From Omphalotus guepiniiformis (taxonomy: Eukaryota > Basidiomycota > Agaricomycetes > Agaricales > Omphalotaceae), in assembly GCA_028554645.1 (NCBI GenBank), contig JAQOOI010000064.1, positions 1,736,001-1,800,000 of the forward strand: a stretch of DNA of 64,000 nucleotides, in the 5' to 3' direction. The position numbers were made by a program, and so were the translations under genes. This document shows positions 1-14,656 of the stretch, in pieces. Below the pieces are notes generated by a model. The model searched no databases, was not told the DNA's origin, and saw nothing but the letters and a program-made list of their open reading frames with translations. Positions within the stretch are counted from its first letter, which is position 1. The number at the start of each line of letters is the position of its first letter.

Positions 1-81
1 TCTAAATCAATGCGCGGTATCCAATTGGGTAGAGAAAATGACGACGACGAACTAGATGAATGGTATTCTAATATCAAATAG
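1..81 (+). CDS. 3' end of an unidentified gene (partial)
   Basis: The first 27 codons of the window are open on the plus strand and end with TAG at 79-81. The peptide is acidic and looks like a real C-terminus (RENDDDELDEWYSNIK). Most of the gene would lie left of the window, so no family can be named. Its stop lies inside the last codons of the opposite-strand kinase gene, so the two coding regions would overlap tail to tail by 8 bp. This could also be a chance open stretch. Confidence 0.4.
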   Translation, partial: SKSMRGIQLGRENDDDELDEWYSNIK

Positions 82-980
82 ACAAAACTTTCTCTACAGC
101 AGCGTGTGCATTCTTGTGCACCTCGTCGATTGACACTGAACTGTCGATCTGTTTACAGGTCAGCAAATCAACAGGGCCAAGATACGCCAAAAAGAAAAAA
201 AATTCACGTACTGTGATCACTTTGCCTTGCTTCTCATAGTGTTCGATCACCGGCATAGTCTGCTCTTTGTAGGTGTTGAGCAATGGATGGATTTAGCGTT
301 GGTACCAGCAAACCGCCACAGGATAACATACTGAAGCGTTTCTTAATGCTCTCAACGTTGTCATCTTCCCTTCCACTAGTCTTGCCTCGCTCAAGCAGAC
401 GTTCGAGCATGACCTCTTGAGTAGTGGCAAAGAAAAGCACATTAGATGCCGTGCAAACCTCCTCCTCAAATTTCTGAGCTTGATCCATTTTTCTCGGGAA
501 TCCGTCTATGAGGAAGCGCCCACGGCCCTCCAACCAGCCTTCACCAGGACGCTTCTCTGCAATTGCAGCATTCATTGCATTCTGCAGAAGTTTAACAGTG
601 ACTTCCATGGGGACAATGCTACCCTCTTTGATGCAATTCTGAATGAGTTGACCGTACTCAGAGCCCTCGCGATGCTGTTCAGCACGAAGAAGATCGCCAG
701 CTAGGATGTACACGTTATAAGAGTAAAGGTCCACCAGCATATAATGAGACGTACCAGACAAATGGCAAAACCCAAAGTCTTCCACTAGACGAGCACACTG
801 GGTGCCCTTACCTGTGCAGAGGGGATCAGGAAAGACGAGCAAAGAACAGATCGGCGAGCATTAACCTGCACCAGGACCACCGAGAACGAAAATAACAGTG
901 ACCTTGGTAGAATCGAACACAGGCTTGGAAGCATGATGAAGATGGAGAACATCGGCGAGCTTGTCGATGATGGAAGGCAT
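74..980 (-). CDS. URA6: UMP/CMP kinase (uridylate kinase)
   Basis: Nucleoside monophosphate kinase that phosphorylates UMP and CMP with ATP in pyrimidine nucleotide synthesis. The spliced protein starts MPSIIDKLADVL. An intron lies inside the P-loop (GGPGAGKGTQCARL after splicing), followed by GDLLRAEQ, the NMP-binding FLIDGFPR motif, and the lid region (RLLERGKTSGREDDN). The C-terminus has the family's PVIEHYEKQGKV stretch. At least four introns interrupt it. The start at 978-980 is chosen because the N-terminus then leads straight into VTVIFVLGGPGAG. The ATG overlaps the TAA of an upstream small reading frame on the same strand. The 3' end overlaps a plus-strand gene end by 8 bp. Family assignment is secure; exact splice sites are by eye. 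Confidence 0.93.
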
Positions 981-1150
981 TATGAGTTATGACGAGGGGG
1001 AACAAGAGGATGATCTTGCTGGCGAGGAAGCTTTGAAGCAGGATTTGTAGTTTCTCTGCGTTTAAGAAGAAAGTAGAAGACAGCGAAGGAAGTAGCAGAG
1101 AGACCGACAAGAAGCCAGGGGTTTGGAGGTCGGTTGTGGGCGCCACGCAT
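980..1150 (-). CDS. 56-codon single-pass membrane microprotein
   Basis: Small open frame starting MRGAHNRPPNPWLLVGL, with one strongly hydrophobic segment at about residues 11-29 (WLLVGLSATSFAVFYFLL), a basic KRRE stop-transfer stretch and a basic polar tail. Its TAA shares the A of the ATG of the URA6 kinase downstream (TAATG), the arrangement expected of a two-cistron mRNA. The start lies 39 bp from the opposite-strand NUP37 start. I do not recognise the family; a small mitochondrial or ER membrane protein would fit. It could instead be an upstream frame that regulates the kinase. The same frame stays open further upstream, but that part overlaps NUP37 exon 1 and contains a GTGAGT. Confidence 0.45.
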   Translation of the reverse strand: MRGAHNRPPNPWLLVGLSATSFAVFYFLLKRRETTNPASKLPRQQDHPLVPPRHNS

Positions 1151-1189
1151 CAAGCCTCCTGTACCGTTTAGCCTGGAAAAAGTTATACG

Positions 1190-2614
1190 ATGGACCTCAC
1201 TCACGACCATCCCACTCAGGTCTATGTCCTCGTCGCTTCCAACAGCGATGCTGCCCCAGATCTCATCGCCGTTGGCGGCGAGCACTCTGTTGAAATACTG
1301 CTAGTGGTATTTATTATTCTTTATCGAAAGAAATTAATAGTATTTTTCTCAACCAGGCAACTCTATAGGGTCCCTCATCTACCCAGTCCGTCGCTCTTTT
1401 CCACATAGGAACGCGTATTACTGCCTTGGCTTGGTCCTCTCGTTCACGATCGCCTTCCTCTACCGATGAATGGTTCTTCGAGTCAGTCTTCTCGTCTCGG
1501 ACGCGTCCTCGCGTTTCTTAGTCTTCTTCCAGGCTCGCTGCTGCAGCCTCTGATTTCAGTCTTCATCTCCTTACAAAGTCAACCAATGATGATGAATCTG
1601 TTTTCCATTTCGGCGGTGGCCTCAGCGGTCACCATGGCAAAATCAACGATATCGCATTCTGTGGTGGCACGGGCAGCGATAGTTCGCGCTATGTCGCTAC
1701 AGTGTCAGGCAAGTGAAATATACTGAATAGCCCTTTTTCCTTGAATCTCACTTTCGCTTGTCTTCTACCCCAGATGACAAAATGTTAATGGTATGGGATC
1801 TTGAGCCCCCGTCCAACGTGAATATGACTGGCAGTCCAGAGACTGGGTCTCCCAGCAGACCCCAGCCTACAGCCTATGGCATACCTTTTCCTCATCCTCT
1901 AACGTCCATCGACTCTCATCCAAGTACAAGCAAAGAGTTCTTGGTCTCTGACTGTCGTGGCACGATATACATTACCGATTGGCGCACCGATCCAGGTGAT
2001 TCTCAGCAAGAGGTCTGGCGAAACACTAGTGTCGTTGAGCTAACTGAACCGCATGCACTATCTGACGCTTCTCTGGGTCTTTCAGTGAGCTTATCCGGGT
2101 CTGCGGTCTGGCGGAGGGACTCTGCTGACATGTATGTACATATCACTTGTTGGCGCTCATTGACTGATTATCGACTCTCCAATAGCATCGGAGCTGCCTA
2201 TGGTACCCGGTTCTCGTTGTGGGACATCTCAAAATTGCAAGGCGGAAAACCTTTTGCCACCTGTAATAGTTTCTCACAGGGTGGTCAAAAATTCCGGCAA
2301 GTACATCGCCCTTGATCATTTCTTCTCTTTTCATTCTGACTGTCATCAATTACCTCCTTCTATTCTTTCCGTCTACCAGCTGGTGCCATACGTACCCCGA
2401 ATACTTCGCCATATCCACGCATTCTCCATTGAAAGGAGCTATCATTAACGTGTACAATACTAATTATGTCTTCGCACAGCCTACGGTGTTCAATATCGCG
2501 CCAAGGCCTCATTTTGTACGGGATTTTGACTTCCTTTCCGCGCGCGGTATTCCAAGACTAGCCGCGGCCGTTGGTCGGTCCATAGTTATATTTCCCATTG
2601 GAGTGGAATCATGA
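1190..2614 (+). CDS. NUP37: Nucleoporin Nup37-like WD40 protein
   Basis: WD40 beta-propeller subunit of the Nup107-160 (Y) complex of the nuclear pore. Recognisable pieces in order: DLIAVGGEHSVEIL near the N-terminus, SGHHGKINDIAFCGG then TVSDDKMLMVWDLE (a WD blade), the KEFLVSDCRGTIYITDW blade, IGAAYGTRFSLWDISK, and a C-terminal blade ending RLAAAVGRSIVIFPIG. The order and the GNDWLIWDI-like blade match Nup37 rather than other WD40 proteins. There are at least five short introns. The start at 1190 is the first in-frame ATG and lies 39 bp from the opposite-strand microprotein ATG, so the two promoters must overlap. Confidence 0.75.
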
Positions 2615-2852
2615 TCATGATAGATTTATCATTTGTGCAAATACATAGTTTCTGATGAATGCACACTTGACGGGATATCCCCAAATGAAAGCCTCGAAAG
2701 TGTCTATATTTATGATTTTCCTTCTGCAATGAATACAGAACAGTCATGATCCGCACATAAATAGTCATGAATGAAAACATACAAACAGGGACGGTAGAAC
2801 ACATATAAACATCCAGACTAGAGATACAAAATTGGCTGGGGCGAGAAGAAGA

Positions 2853-5827
2853 CTAGGTTCCATAACTAGCTTGTAGGGGGTAATACGAATTTTGTGGTTG
2901 ATGCCTGGCCTCATCGATGTTGTTCATTCCAGCACCAGAGCTGCTCACTGCCCCGCCATCGGAGCCTCCGCCATAGCCAAGATCCAGGAACATGTTCCTC
3001 CAGTACTGTGCATCAAGTTCGGAGGAATGCTGTGGCGCCGGAGGCATATACCCTTGGTGACCAACCAGGGGTGGGATAGACGGTGTCGGCGGAGCTGGAG
3101 CTCCACTTAGACGACTGCTCATGGATGTACTTGAGTGATCACTTTCATGAGGTTGCCCGTGTGTGTGTGAGGTATTGGAACCACGAGGGGACAAAGTAAA
3201 GTGCTGTAATTGTGACTGTCCAGGTTGTTGCGATGGGAGATCGTGGGATGAACCACCTGTTGAAGAGTACAGGGAAGATGTCGAGGTGGGTGATTGAGTG
3301 GAGGGCTGTGGACCTACAAAGAATCTTCCGTGTCAGCAGGCACTCAAACAAAGATATTAAATTGATGAATACCTTGTAGCCGGGGATCTAGAGGGAGACC
3401 GCCGCCACTTTCATATCTCGGTTTCTCCGGCTTTCGGGATCTAAAGATGTCATTGGCGAGTAAGCCCCGGAGGAATCGGGCGTGATACGCCGCTGAACTG
3501 GAGGTCGGAGAAAGCACCGAGGCTTCATGATAGGCATCAGCTGCCTTTGAAATCACGGTATGTGCTTCGGCAGCAGCTCCTTCATGGAGCTGTGGTAAGG
3601 TGGTAGCACTCCGGAGCAGCTTAACGCGGAAGCACGTCAACCCCGGTGAATATAATCGAAATCGGTCACTTACTCTCACCAAAAAAACAGCCGAGTAAGC
3701 GGACATGATAGTTATGGAATCTTGACCATAACGCTGATAAAATGCTGTGAGGTCAACAACAAACAGCATGAAAACTGTCTGGACGTACAAGCATGCTCAT
3801 GCTGGCAAAGTCCTTTGAAACTATTCTGAGTGAGTCAATGGCGCTGGTGTAGCATAATGACAGTGCTTGAACGCTTGGGCTGCCACGAGTCAACTTTTTG
3901 TGGGTGACATATGAGTTATTCGTCTAAAGTCGAAGACTAACTGTACTCACGGAGTCTTGGATCCCGAAACTGTTGGTAAACAATCGGACATACAACCGGA
4001 AAAAGCTCAAAAATGAGAAATGAAACTTCTCGCCCCCAGCTACACTATAAGATCAGAATCAAAAATGATAAAGCCAAATTTGTCAAGCAAACCTCGTTTC
4101 ATTTCACGAACCCAAGTATCTCCCCACTGCGTGAGTTTGCTATTGCAATTAAGGAGCACATATTCATAGTTGATGTCACTAGGGCTGCCACCTCTGGAAG
4201 TATGGAATATCTCCGTTGTTTCAGCCTAGAAAATGATCAGTAAATTAAAACATTAGATACTTGAGCATCAAACGCACTGCAATATGTCGTAACGGTACGA
4301 AGGCAGCGACTATCACATCTTCTGGTCGAATGGCACCGCCTGTCCTGTCATGCCACGTATCGGCATGGCGAACGAAGTCATCTTCAGGCAGCATCCAGTT
4401 TCGACCCGTTTGAGTGCTGAGGCTACGATCATGTACAAATAACACGAGATAGGTTCGCTCTCGATTTCGGCGCTCCAAAAGTTGCACTTCTGTCTCATGA
4501 GGGGGTGGATGAGGGACATAGCGGTTAAGGCCAAGCTCGACAGCCATACGACAAGCGTAATAATAAGTAAATTCAGACACCGCAAATAACAGGAAAGGAT
4601 TTAGCACCTACGTAACCAATGAAGGTCCAGGTACGCTGCACGGAACGAAATCAACATTGAAACTAAAGGAAGAAAGGAATCAAACCAACGTTGTCATCGG
4701 GATCACGCCAGTAAGTTAAACAGGCGAAAGCCTGTACAACTTCTACGCTTTTCCAACATTCACAAAACGCCTTGACTGCAAACTCGTTCGCAAGCTTTTG
4801 ACAAGCTTTGAATAGCTCGGGTTTGAAGAATTTACACCCAGCCATCAAGAGCACGGTGAATAAAAAAGGTGATTTACTCCGGACATACGAGACCGAGTGG
4901 AGTACCGGATCGAACAGATTGATGAAAGGATTCAAACGCAAGAAAATCATATCAAAGAGGACTTTGGCCTCTTCCTCACTCATCATGCCGCACGCGATAG
5001 GATCATCAACGCCGGTGGACGAGCTATTATTCGCGGCAGGTTCGGCGGTGGAATTAATTTGAGCGGGACTGCGAGAGCCGCGTGAAGAGGAAGGTCCCGG
5101 AGTGGGCGCCTCTTCGGGGTTGAGAATTGTGCGAAAGAAGGAGTTTCGCTGATTCTCTCGGCTGATGAGTTTGCTAGGGAAAATGTTATCATCAGTACCG
5201 TCGGCGGTCTCATCGTCTTCGTCAATTTCCATTGTCTGAGAGCTGGTACTAGAGGCGGTGTACTCGCTCTGATTGGGGTGTAAGAGCGGCGGTAATTGAT
5301 TTGTTGAGAAGCGTGAACTCGTGGAGGCGTAAGGGTCACCGCGAGCGGGATCATTGTAGCGAGAATCCTGGGTCCTAGGATTCTGTGGGTCTGGATGAGG
5401 AAAGCCTGGCTCTGTAGTTTGGGATTTTAGCTTTGCGTTGTTGAGGCCCTTTTCCAACCGTCTAAGCATCTTGGAGGCTTCGGATAACCTGTGAAGAGTA
5501 AGAAAGCAAAGAGGGGTGGAAGGTAGGGTGGACATACTTGGAGCCTGGCTTACGGCCACGACGATGTTTTTCGAATACACAACTAGATAAGAGGCAATAA
5601 ATCAAGTCGCCGACAACAAATTGGAACAAGAACGTACTCCACATTAGCACGCTTGCACCGCTGACACTGTTTCTGACCATCCTCCGCACCAACACATTTC
5701 ATCTTCATCAAATCGGGGTTACATGAATGCATTTCATAGAATAGCAGGAAGTAATCATCTTTGCTGCTCGGCATGTTGTGCACGCTCGTGCACCGCGTAT
5801 GACAGGAGGTTTAGAGCTGAATGGCAT
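2853..5827 (-). CDS. Zn2Cys6 fungal transcription factor
   Basis: Nuclear regulator with an N-terminal binuclear zinc cluster and a middle 'fungal-specific transcription factor' domain. After splicing the cluster reads ACTTCRAAK-MKC, then CQRCKRANVDC, giving all six cysteines, followed by a basic linker (RRGRKPGSK) and a leucine-rich dimerisation stretch (SKMLRRLEKGL). The middle domain shows YYACRMAVELGLNRYV and the ERTYLVLFVHDRSL / LPEDDFVR block. The C-terminus is rich in Ser, Pro and Gly and ends NSYYPLQASYGT. The start at 5825-5827 puts the cluster at about residue 16. The intron inside the cluster (5703-5758) lacks a GT donor. A 39-codon frame upstream overlaps the start. The target genes cannot be told from sequence. 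Confidence 0.85.
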
Positions 5828-6431
5828 GAGCATATATGAGCGATACTAGCAGAGGCATAAGGAAAGATAAGGGAGCGAACGTGAGTTTTATGTCTGACAG
5901 TTGTTGTTCAGAGTGGAGATCCAGTTCCATTTTACACGCCGGGGATTTCGATGACGGTGATCAAAAGTTGTACGGCGAGTGTAGAATCCCGAAAACGAGG
6001 ACGAAATAGAAAATTGGAGTACGATTTGGGGCACTGAAAGGAGTCAAGATTCACAGCAGACGTTGAATGCGAATAAAGAGGCGGAGCTGACAATGAAAGA
6101 GGACAGAGAGAATGTTTGATGGCATATAGCACACTTCCCCCGGCAACTTGGTTCGAGTTATATCTTTGTTTTCTACATGAAGGCCGCTTATTATATATTT
6201 ACCCGAATCACCTCCGCCTCTTGCGGCGACATCGGCTTGAATGCCGGTCCGGTGATTTGATGACTCGTGCTGACGTGATTCTCCGGGCACACTCGGAGCC
6301 ACTAGACGCAAAAGATTGATGTCACCTCTCGTAATATAATTGTTGCAATCCATAGACCTGTCATGTGATGTGACCTCCAGTCAGCCCGTCACGTTTTGAC
6401 ATCCTTCTATATCTCAACCACTGACAAGAGG
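5828..6431. promoter_or_regulatory. Divergent intergenic region between the Zn2Cys6 gene and CEF1
   Basis: About 600 bp with no convincing gene, between two divergent starts. It should hold both promoters. On the minus strand it contains an upstream ATG (5928-5930) whose frame runs to 5811 and overlaps the transcription factor start in another frame. No other ordered element stands out. Confidence 0.4.
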
Positions 6432-9367
<2,936 letters not shown>

Positions 9368-9591
9368 CATCCTTGTTTATACTTTTGTATTACTTTTTTC
9401 TACTGACCACACGATACCGTGTCGTCTAGAATAACCTGTATAGTATAAGTATGATGATCAAGCGCCGAGGTGAAGGTTACTGTAGACGATGTGTTTCTCC
9501 TATTGGTGCCCTATTTTTCTGAACTCCAGAACACGAGGATCGAAGTTTATAATCAGTTGACGGCCGAAATATCCTTTTCATTTCACTTGCA

Positions 9592-10536
9592 ATGTCCCCG
9601 ATTGCTGCTGGGATCGAGCAGTTCACCACTACAACCATATTTCCTGCAGCCACCGTAACTGCATCAGCGATCGAAAAGGCCGAAAACTTGCCTGTTGGTG
9701 TGATAGTAGGTGGCACAGCAGGAGGTGTGGTATTGGCAATTGTCGTAGTGGCAGCATGGATAATATGGGGCAAATCAATAAAACGAACGAAAGCGAAACA
9801 ACAGAGAGAGGCTGTAAGTAGAGAATGTCGAACTTGAGATTTTTACTGGTTTCACAGAGATATCATTCAGGATAAATTACGAATCACGAAACAGAATACA
9901 ATGACAAACGCAACTGCATTCTCTCCGCCACGAAATTACACGTATCGTCCACTATTTTGGCCGCCTTCAGAAACGAAAGTGAAGTTTGCTGGTCTTGATG
10001 GATCACTTACGAGCGCACCAACTTCAAAATACAAAGGGAAAGGTGCAGAACCTCATCCAAAGCAAATCATACAGAAAACACCTTCCAAACCAAAACCTTT
10101 ACGCTCCACCCGAAAATACAACAACTTGAGAGCGAGTTCGAAAGCTAGCGCTCAACCTCCCTCTCCAACACCAGTAGAGCACGCGACAATACCAACTCCC
10201 ACCGAAATAGCCCACAAACCTTCGACGATCAGTTCAGAGTCTTTCTACTCCATGGAAAGCGCGGACTCGGAGGATCCTCAGCAAACCAGGCGAAGCCCAC
10301 TACAATCACTGCTCGCAGTGCTAGGCAATCTGAGCAGCGAGGCGCTGCATCCTGGGACCAGGAATTCTTACGGGAGTAATAATCGGTGGTCAGTGGGCTC
10401 GAATTGGTCGTGGCTAACGAGAAACACGAATAATCGAGGGGGAGGTGGTATGAATCGACTCTCCCAAGCGACCAGTGGATCTGCATATTCTCAGCCAGAT
10501 GATCGCTCGTCGCATTCCGTTGGTGTAGCATATTGA
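9592..10536 (+). CDS. Single-pass membrane protein with Ser/Pro-rich cytoplasmic tail
   Basis: Two-exon gene: 9592-9813 and 9871-10536, with an intron bounded by GTAAGT and CAG that keeps frame. The protein has a short Thr-rich N-terminus (IEQFTTTTIFPAATVTASA), one transmembrane helix (VGVIVGGTAGGVVLAIVVV), a basic cytoplasmic anchor (KRTKAKQQRE), and about 200 residues rich in Ser, Pro, Thr and Asn (KPLRSTRKYNNLRASS). There is no clear signal peptide. Mushrooms have many proteins of this layout with no known role; a cell-surface sensor is a guess from topology only. It is convergent with MIC19, 178 bp away. Confidence 0.65.
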
Positions 10537-10714
10537 AGCCAGTGTGGAGATCGGTAGTTTGGACTTGTGCAGCTAGTCAATATCATCCGGATAAACAGAC
10601 TAGACTGACCATTGCACCTCTTTTTATTGCATAAGTACTGTCTACCTGGACTCGTATTTGTACCATTACGGACTCTATTACTAGTGCAAATTACTGCAAT
10701 GTCTTGAAATATTC

Positions 10715-11390
10715 CTAGAAAACTAACTCAGTATGTGATTCAAGATGAAGAACGCGACATCTTGCCTTTTCTAATTGGGCGACCGAGTCCTTGAATTTGG
10801 AGACTTCCCTCCAACATTCTAAGGATGAAGTAGGATGAAGTCTAGAAAGGCATATAAGACAAGCACACAATACAATTTGAAGAGAAAAACACACTTGTAA
10901 CAAGATAGAACGGCTTCTTGGCTGGCTTTCACCTCCGGATTATCCTTCAAGTCCTTGCGAGACTGAAATCTATCAATCTTGGTACGAATTTCCTCCAAAT
11001 CACCGAACAAGGCTGCGCTACTTTTGACTGCGCCTGCACCAGCTTCTCCGCCTTCCGAAATCTCCCCAGCCATGGCTTTCTCCCGGTCAAGGTTCTCCTT
11101 CTCCAGTGCCAGTTGAATCTCCTTCTGCACCTCCTCCTCGGCCTTCCGAAGCTGGCTCACCTCGCTCCGAATGCGAGAGCGAATGTGGTCATCGAGCGTT
11201 GATTGACGTTCGGGTGTAGTCGTGGGCGAAGCTTGACGGTCAGACAATTGCTCTACAACATCAGGAGAAAACTAGACAACAATAGAAATCTTCTTCGTCT
11301 TGAATTCATACAGAAATCACTGACCTCAATAGGTGTTTCAGAACGAAAGACCTTCTCGCCTGGCACTGACGTTGACTGTGAGGCTCCCAT
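10715..11390 (-). CDS. MIC19: MICOS complex subunit MIC19 (CHCH domain)
   Basis: Peripheral subunit of the mitochondrial contact site and cristae organising system, in the intermembrane space. It starts MGASQSTSVPGEKVF, and Gly2 in MGASQS is the N-myristoylation context known for this family. A long charged coiled coil follows (SRIRSEVSQLRKAEEEVQK, LEEIRTKIDRFQSRK). After the last intron the C-terminus has a CHCH half with two cysteines (SCYKLHPTSSLECWREV), a CX10C spacing, then FKDSVAQLEKA. Fungal Mic19 has a single Cys pair, while the human homologue has twin pairs. It is tandem with DHX35 upstream (82 bp from that stop). Confidence 0.85.
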
Positions 11391-11472
11391 TTAGCTTGAA
11401 ATCCGGGCGCGTGCGCAACAGCAAGGAAGAAATGTTTATTACGTAATCAATACACTTGTACAAATGTCGATT

Positions 11473-14296
11473 CTATGAGAAAGCTACACCAGCCTCCGTT
11501 TTCTTGTCTTCATATCGATGTCCGTGATCAAGCAACCTGTAGAGCCGTGATTAGAACCGGTGATCTTTTCATCATCTTTCATCTTACCAGTCAGGCTCAA
11601 TCTCGGTGATGATACGTATTCTGTCAAGTTGTCAACCACTGAGAAAGAGAGGAAAATAGGACAACCTACTGTGTCTTTTTCGTCTCCTCCATTTCATGGA
11701 AGATGACCCACCCCGATCGAGGTTTTCGTGTGAAAAGCACTGACGTGGGATGTACATACAGAGTCTGTATGTAAATATATAAATGGCTTTGAGCGGTCAT
11801 AATGGAAGCTCACTCGATTTCCTCTGACGGATTGATAAGTTCCGTCCCCTATCCATCTGGCACCATTCCTCCAGTATCCACTGACAAGGCACCTCCGCAG
11901 TCGTTTTGCATCTCCCTGACAGCTTTCCATTGGAAGATTGAATCTCTGCATGTACTTCTTCAGTTGACCCCGGATTGATACCGCTCTTGACATTGCTCGG
12001 AAGGACAGAGCGTGTGACTTGCACCATCCAGAGGAGCGCCCATATCTCGTGAAGGCATTGTATGCTAAGCACGCCATTGATTAGGAACTTCAGAAATTAC
12101 TCGAGCCAACAACGCCTTCACCATTTAGCAGCGTCAAATGATCCTGACAAATGTAGTGTCAGTGAATGCATCGAGAAGAGAGTGCTGCTAACTGACTCCT
12201 TCTTCGGCAGTGAATTTTCGACGTTCCAATTCAGCCAATGCCCCTGGTGCGCCATCAGGAATAATAAAGATATCCTTTGGCCCTCTCAGCTATAACATCC
12301 ACGAATCATTGAGCCAGTGAAGACGAACTTGGACCGATGTCATGGCTGCGATCGTTAATATCTCTTCTCCACATTGGTACTCCCGCGAGCTGAAAAGCTG
12401 AGAAACGGTCGGAATTTGAACCCAGAAACAGAGGAAACAACTGACCATTCTCGCGATTCCTACTTCCACCGGACATTCGGCTACCTTTTCCCCAACAGGT
12501 GTCAGTCTTCCATCATCACCAATCATGCCACTCGCAAAGAGGTTCTCGAGGGCTCGGAGAACGCTCTCTGCTGGAGGGGAGGATACCCACTCGAATTTCA
12601 TCAGGTTGTCTATACCAAGTGACTTTAGCTGGAGTATAGGCGTAGTCATGTCGGTTCTCGTTATTTCGGGAGGAGTGGAATGCGGCAGTGTTTCGAACGT
12701 CGAATGTTGGTACAAACGGTAGCACTTTCCAGGGGAGGTACGTCCAGCACGGCCGGCACGCTGCGTTGCAGATGCTTTGGAGGTCGGAACTGTTGCCAAA
12801 GAACCGAGACCTGTCGTTGGATTGTAGACACGAATCTATAGTTGTCCGATCAGACCAGAAGTCGTGAGATGACGAGTTGTCTTTACCTTCACGAACCCAC
12901 TATCGACGACATATTTAATGCCTTCAATAGTGACACTAGCCTATGTGAGGAGAGTTCAGCTAATGGAATCGAGTATCGAGATTTTCGGTACCTCGGCGAT
13001 ATTTGTGGAGACAATCACTTTTCGCGTGCCACGTTCAGCAGGCTCAAACACTGCCAACTGTTCATCGGTTGAAAGACCAGCATGAAGCGCCAAAGGCATC
13101 AAGCGAGGCGCAGATTTAGGCATTCTGCGCCGTGTCAAAAGGCAAATCTGGAAAAAAAAAATAGAAACAATCTGACCTAGGCAACAGCTCTGAGAGCTCC
13201 TCCAGACATCGTTCAATCTCTTCTCGGCCAGTCAGGAACACTAAAATGTCACCAGGACCTTGCTAAAGAATCGTCAGCTGTTGACATGCACACGCGTGCT
13301 TTTCACAGTTTACCTTGACGTTGATATCATAAGCGATCTGTGCAGCCTTAGCGACATAGTCCGGAGTCGGTTCTTGGAGATACGCTACTTCGACAGGAAA
13401 AAGACGACCCTCTAAGCTTACGATGACTGCATCATGAAGTGACGCGGATGAAGTGAAGTATTCCAAAAAAGCGGTGGCATCTAGCGTTGCGGAAGATACA
13501 ACTAGACGAAGCGACGGTCGCTTGCGACGAATTTTTTTTAACACACCGAGTAAAAGGTCGGTGTAAATACTGCGTTCATGGGCTTCGTCTATCATAATTC
13601 GTGATATTAGTATTGGTTGAAGGCCCGTAAATTTCCCTCGTACCATAATTACACTGTATCTGCTAAGCAAGGGATCGACAAGAGTTTCTCGAAAGAGCAT
13701 TCCGTCTGTCATATACAGAATTCGCGTCCGTTGCTTGTCACTGACGTCTTCGAACCGGATGGTGTATCCTACCTATGGGAAATATGGGGATAGTGATACA
13801 TGAGCTCCTTCTGGGGTAACGCACCTCATCTCCGAGAATTGAACCAACTTCGGTGGCGACACGGCTTGCTACAGAGGTTGCGGCTACACGTCGAGGCTGA
13901 GTGCAGGCAATGACATTGCCATCGCTGGCCCAACCAGCTTCCATGAGATATTGAGGGAGTTCTAGTAATACACGTCAATCTCCAGAGCAGATAGCATAAC
14001 ATAGATTGCTCACGCGTAGTCTTTCCACATCCAGTCTGTCCAACCACTATCATGACTCCATATTCCTCGACGCAAAACAACAATTTCTCGCCTATGGCAT
14101 GATTTGATACAATGTTCGTCAATCAAAGACATCAGAACATACGGTGCTTGAATATAGGCAAGCGTTCTCGTTGGCTTTGAATTGAGAGAGACGCGTACGC
14201 TGGCGCGGATTGAACAACATTTTCCTCAACTTGGGAAGCTCTGTCGAGGGTGCTTCCAGGGCCTGCAGTTCCGGGTTTCCAAAATTTGAGGGACAT
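11473..14296 (-). CDS. DHX35: DEAH-box RNA helicase, DHX35 type
   Basis: ATP-dependent RNA helicase; DHX35 is found in catalytic (C) spliceosomes. The N-terminus [14 protein letters not shown] fits DHX35 (KFWKPG). Motifs in order: [12 protein letters not shown] (split by an intron), Ia [63 protein letters not shown]. Then come the HA2 region ([14 protein letters not shown]) and OB fold ([11 protein letters not shown]), ending [11 protein letters not shown]. All catalytic motifs are intact. Roughly eight or more introns. Part of its 5' end and upstream sequence recurs, decayed, at 25266-25657 beside YJU2. Confidence 0.93.
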
Positions 14297-14656
14297 TTAA
14301 TGTTTTAAATCAATCATGTCCTGCAGTTGAGTGCTCGTTCGGTTACATAAGCAAATACTACTTACGCTCACACTCGGAGTTCGGGGACGCACTTGCTTCT
14401 ACGAGCGTCGACGGAAACCTTAGATCTTCATTACTAAAGACCTTTGGAACGCTTCCTATATGGCGAGCGGACCCTCGTTTGGTGTTGTGCTTCGGGGTGA
14501 AGGTGGTTTTGTATGGTGATATACCTATTCACATGTACATAGACTTCGAAACAGAATCCGAAGCTTCCTGCAAAATTCTGATTCTATGAAGCTGGGTTTG
14601 TATACTTTTAGTCCAAGCGTGCGTGACATTCAATTTTCTACGCTACTAAATAAGTA
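14297..14656. promoter_or_regulatory. DHX35 upstream region, no gene seen
   Basis: About 360 bp between the 3' end of the 7-TM gene and the DHX35 start; it should hold the DHX35 promoter. It contains the 21-base block 14339-14359 (TCGGTTACATAAGCAAATAC and one more base), repeated with one change at 25637-25657 just upstream of YJU2. Otherwise nothing recognisable. Confidence 0.4.
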
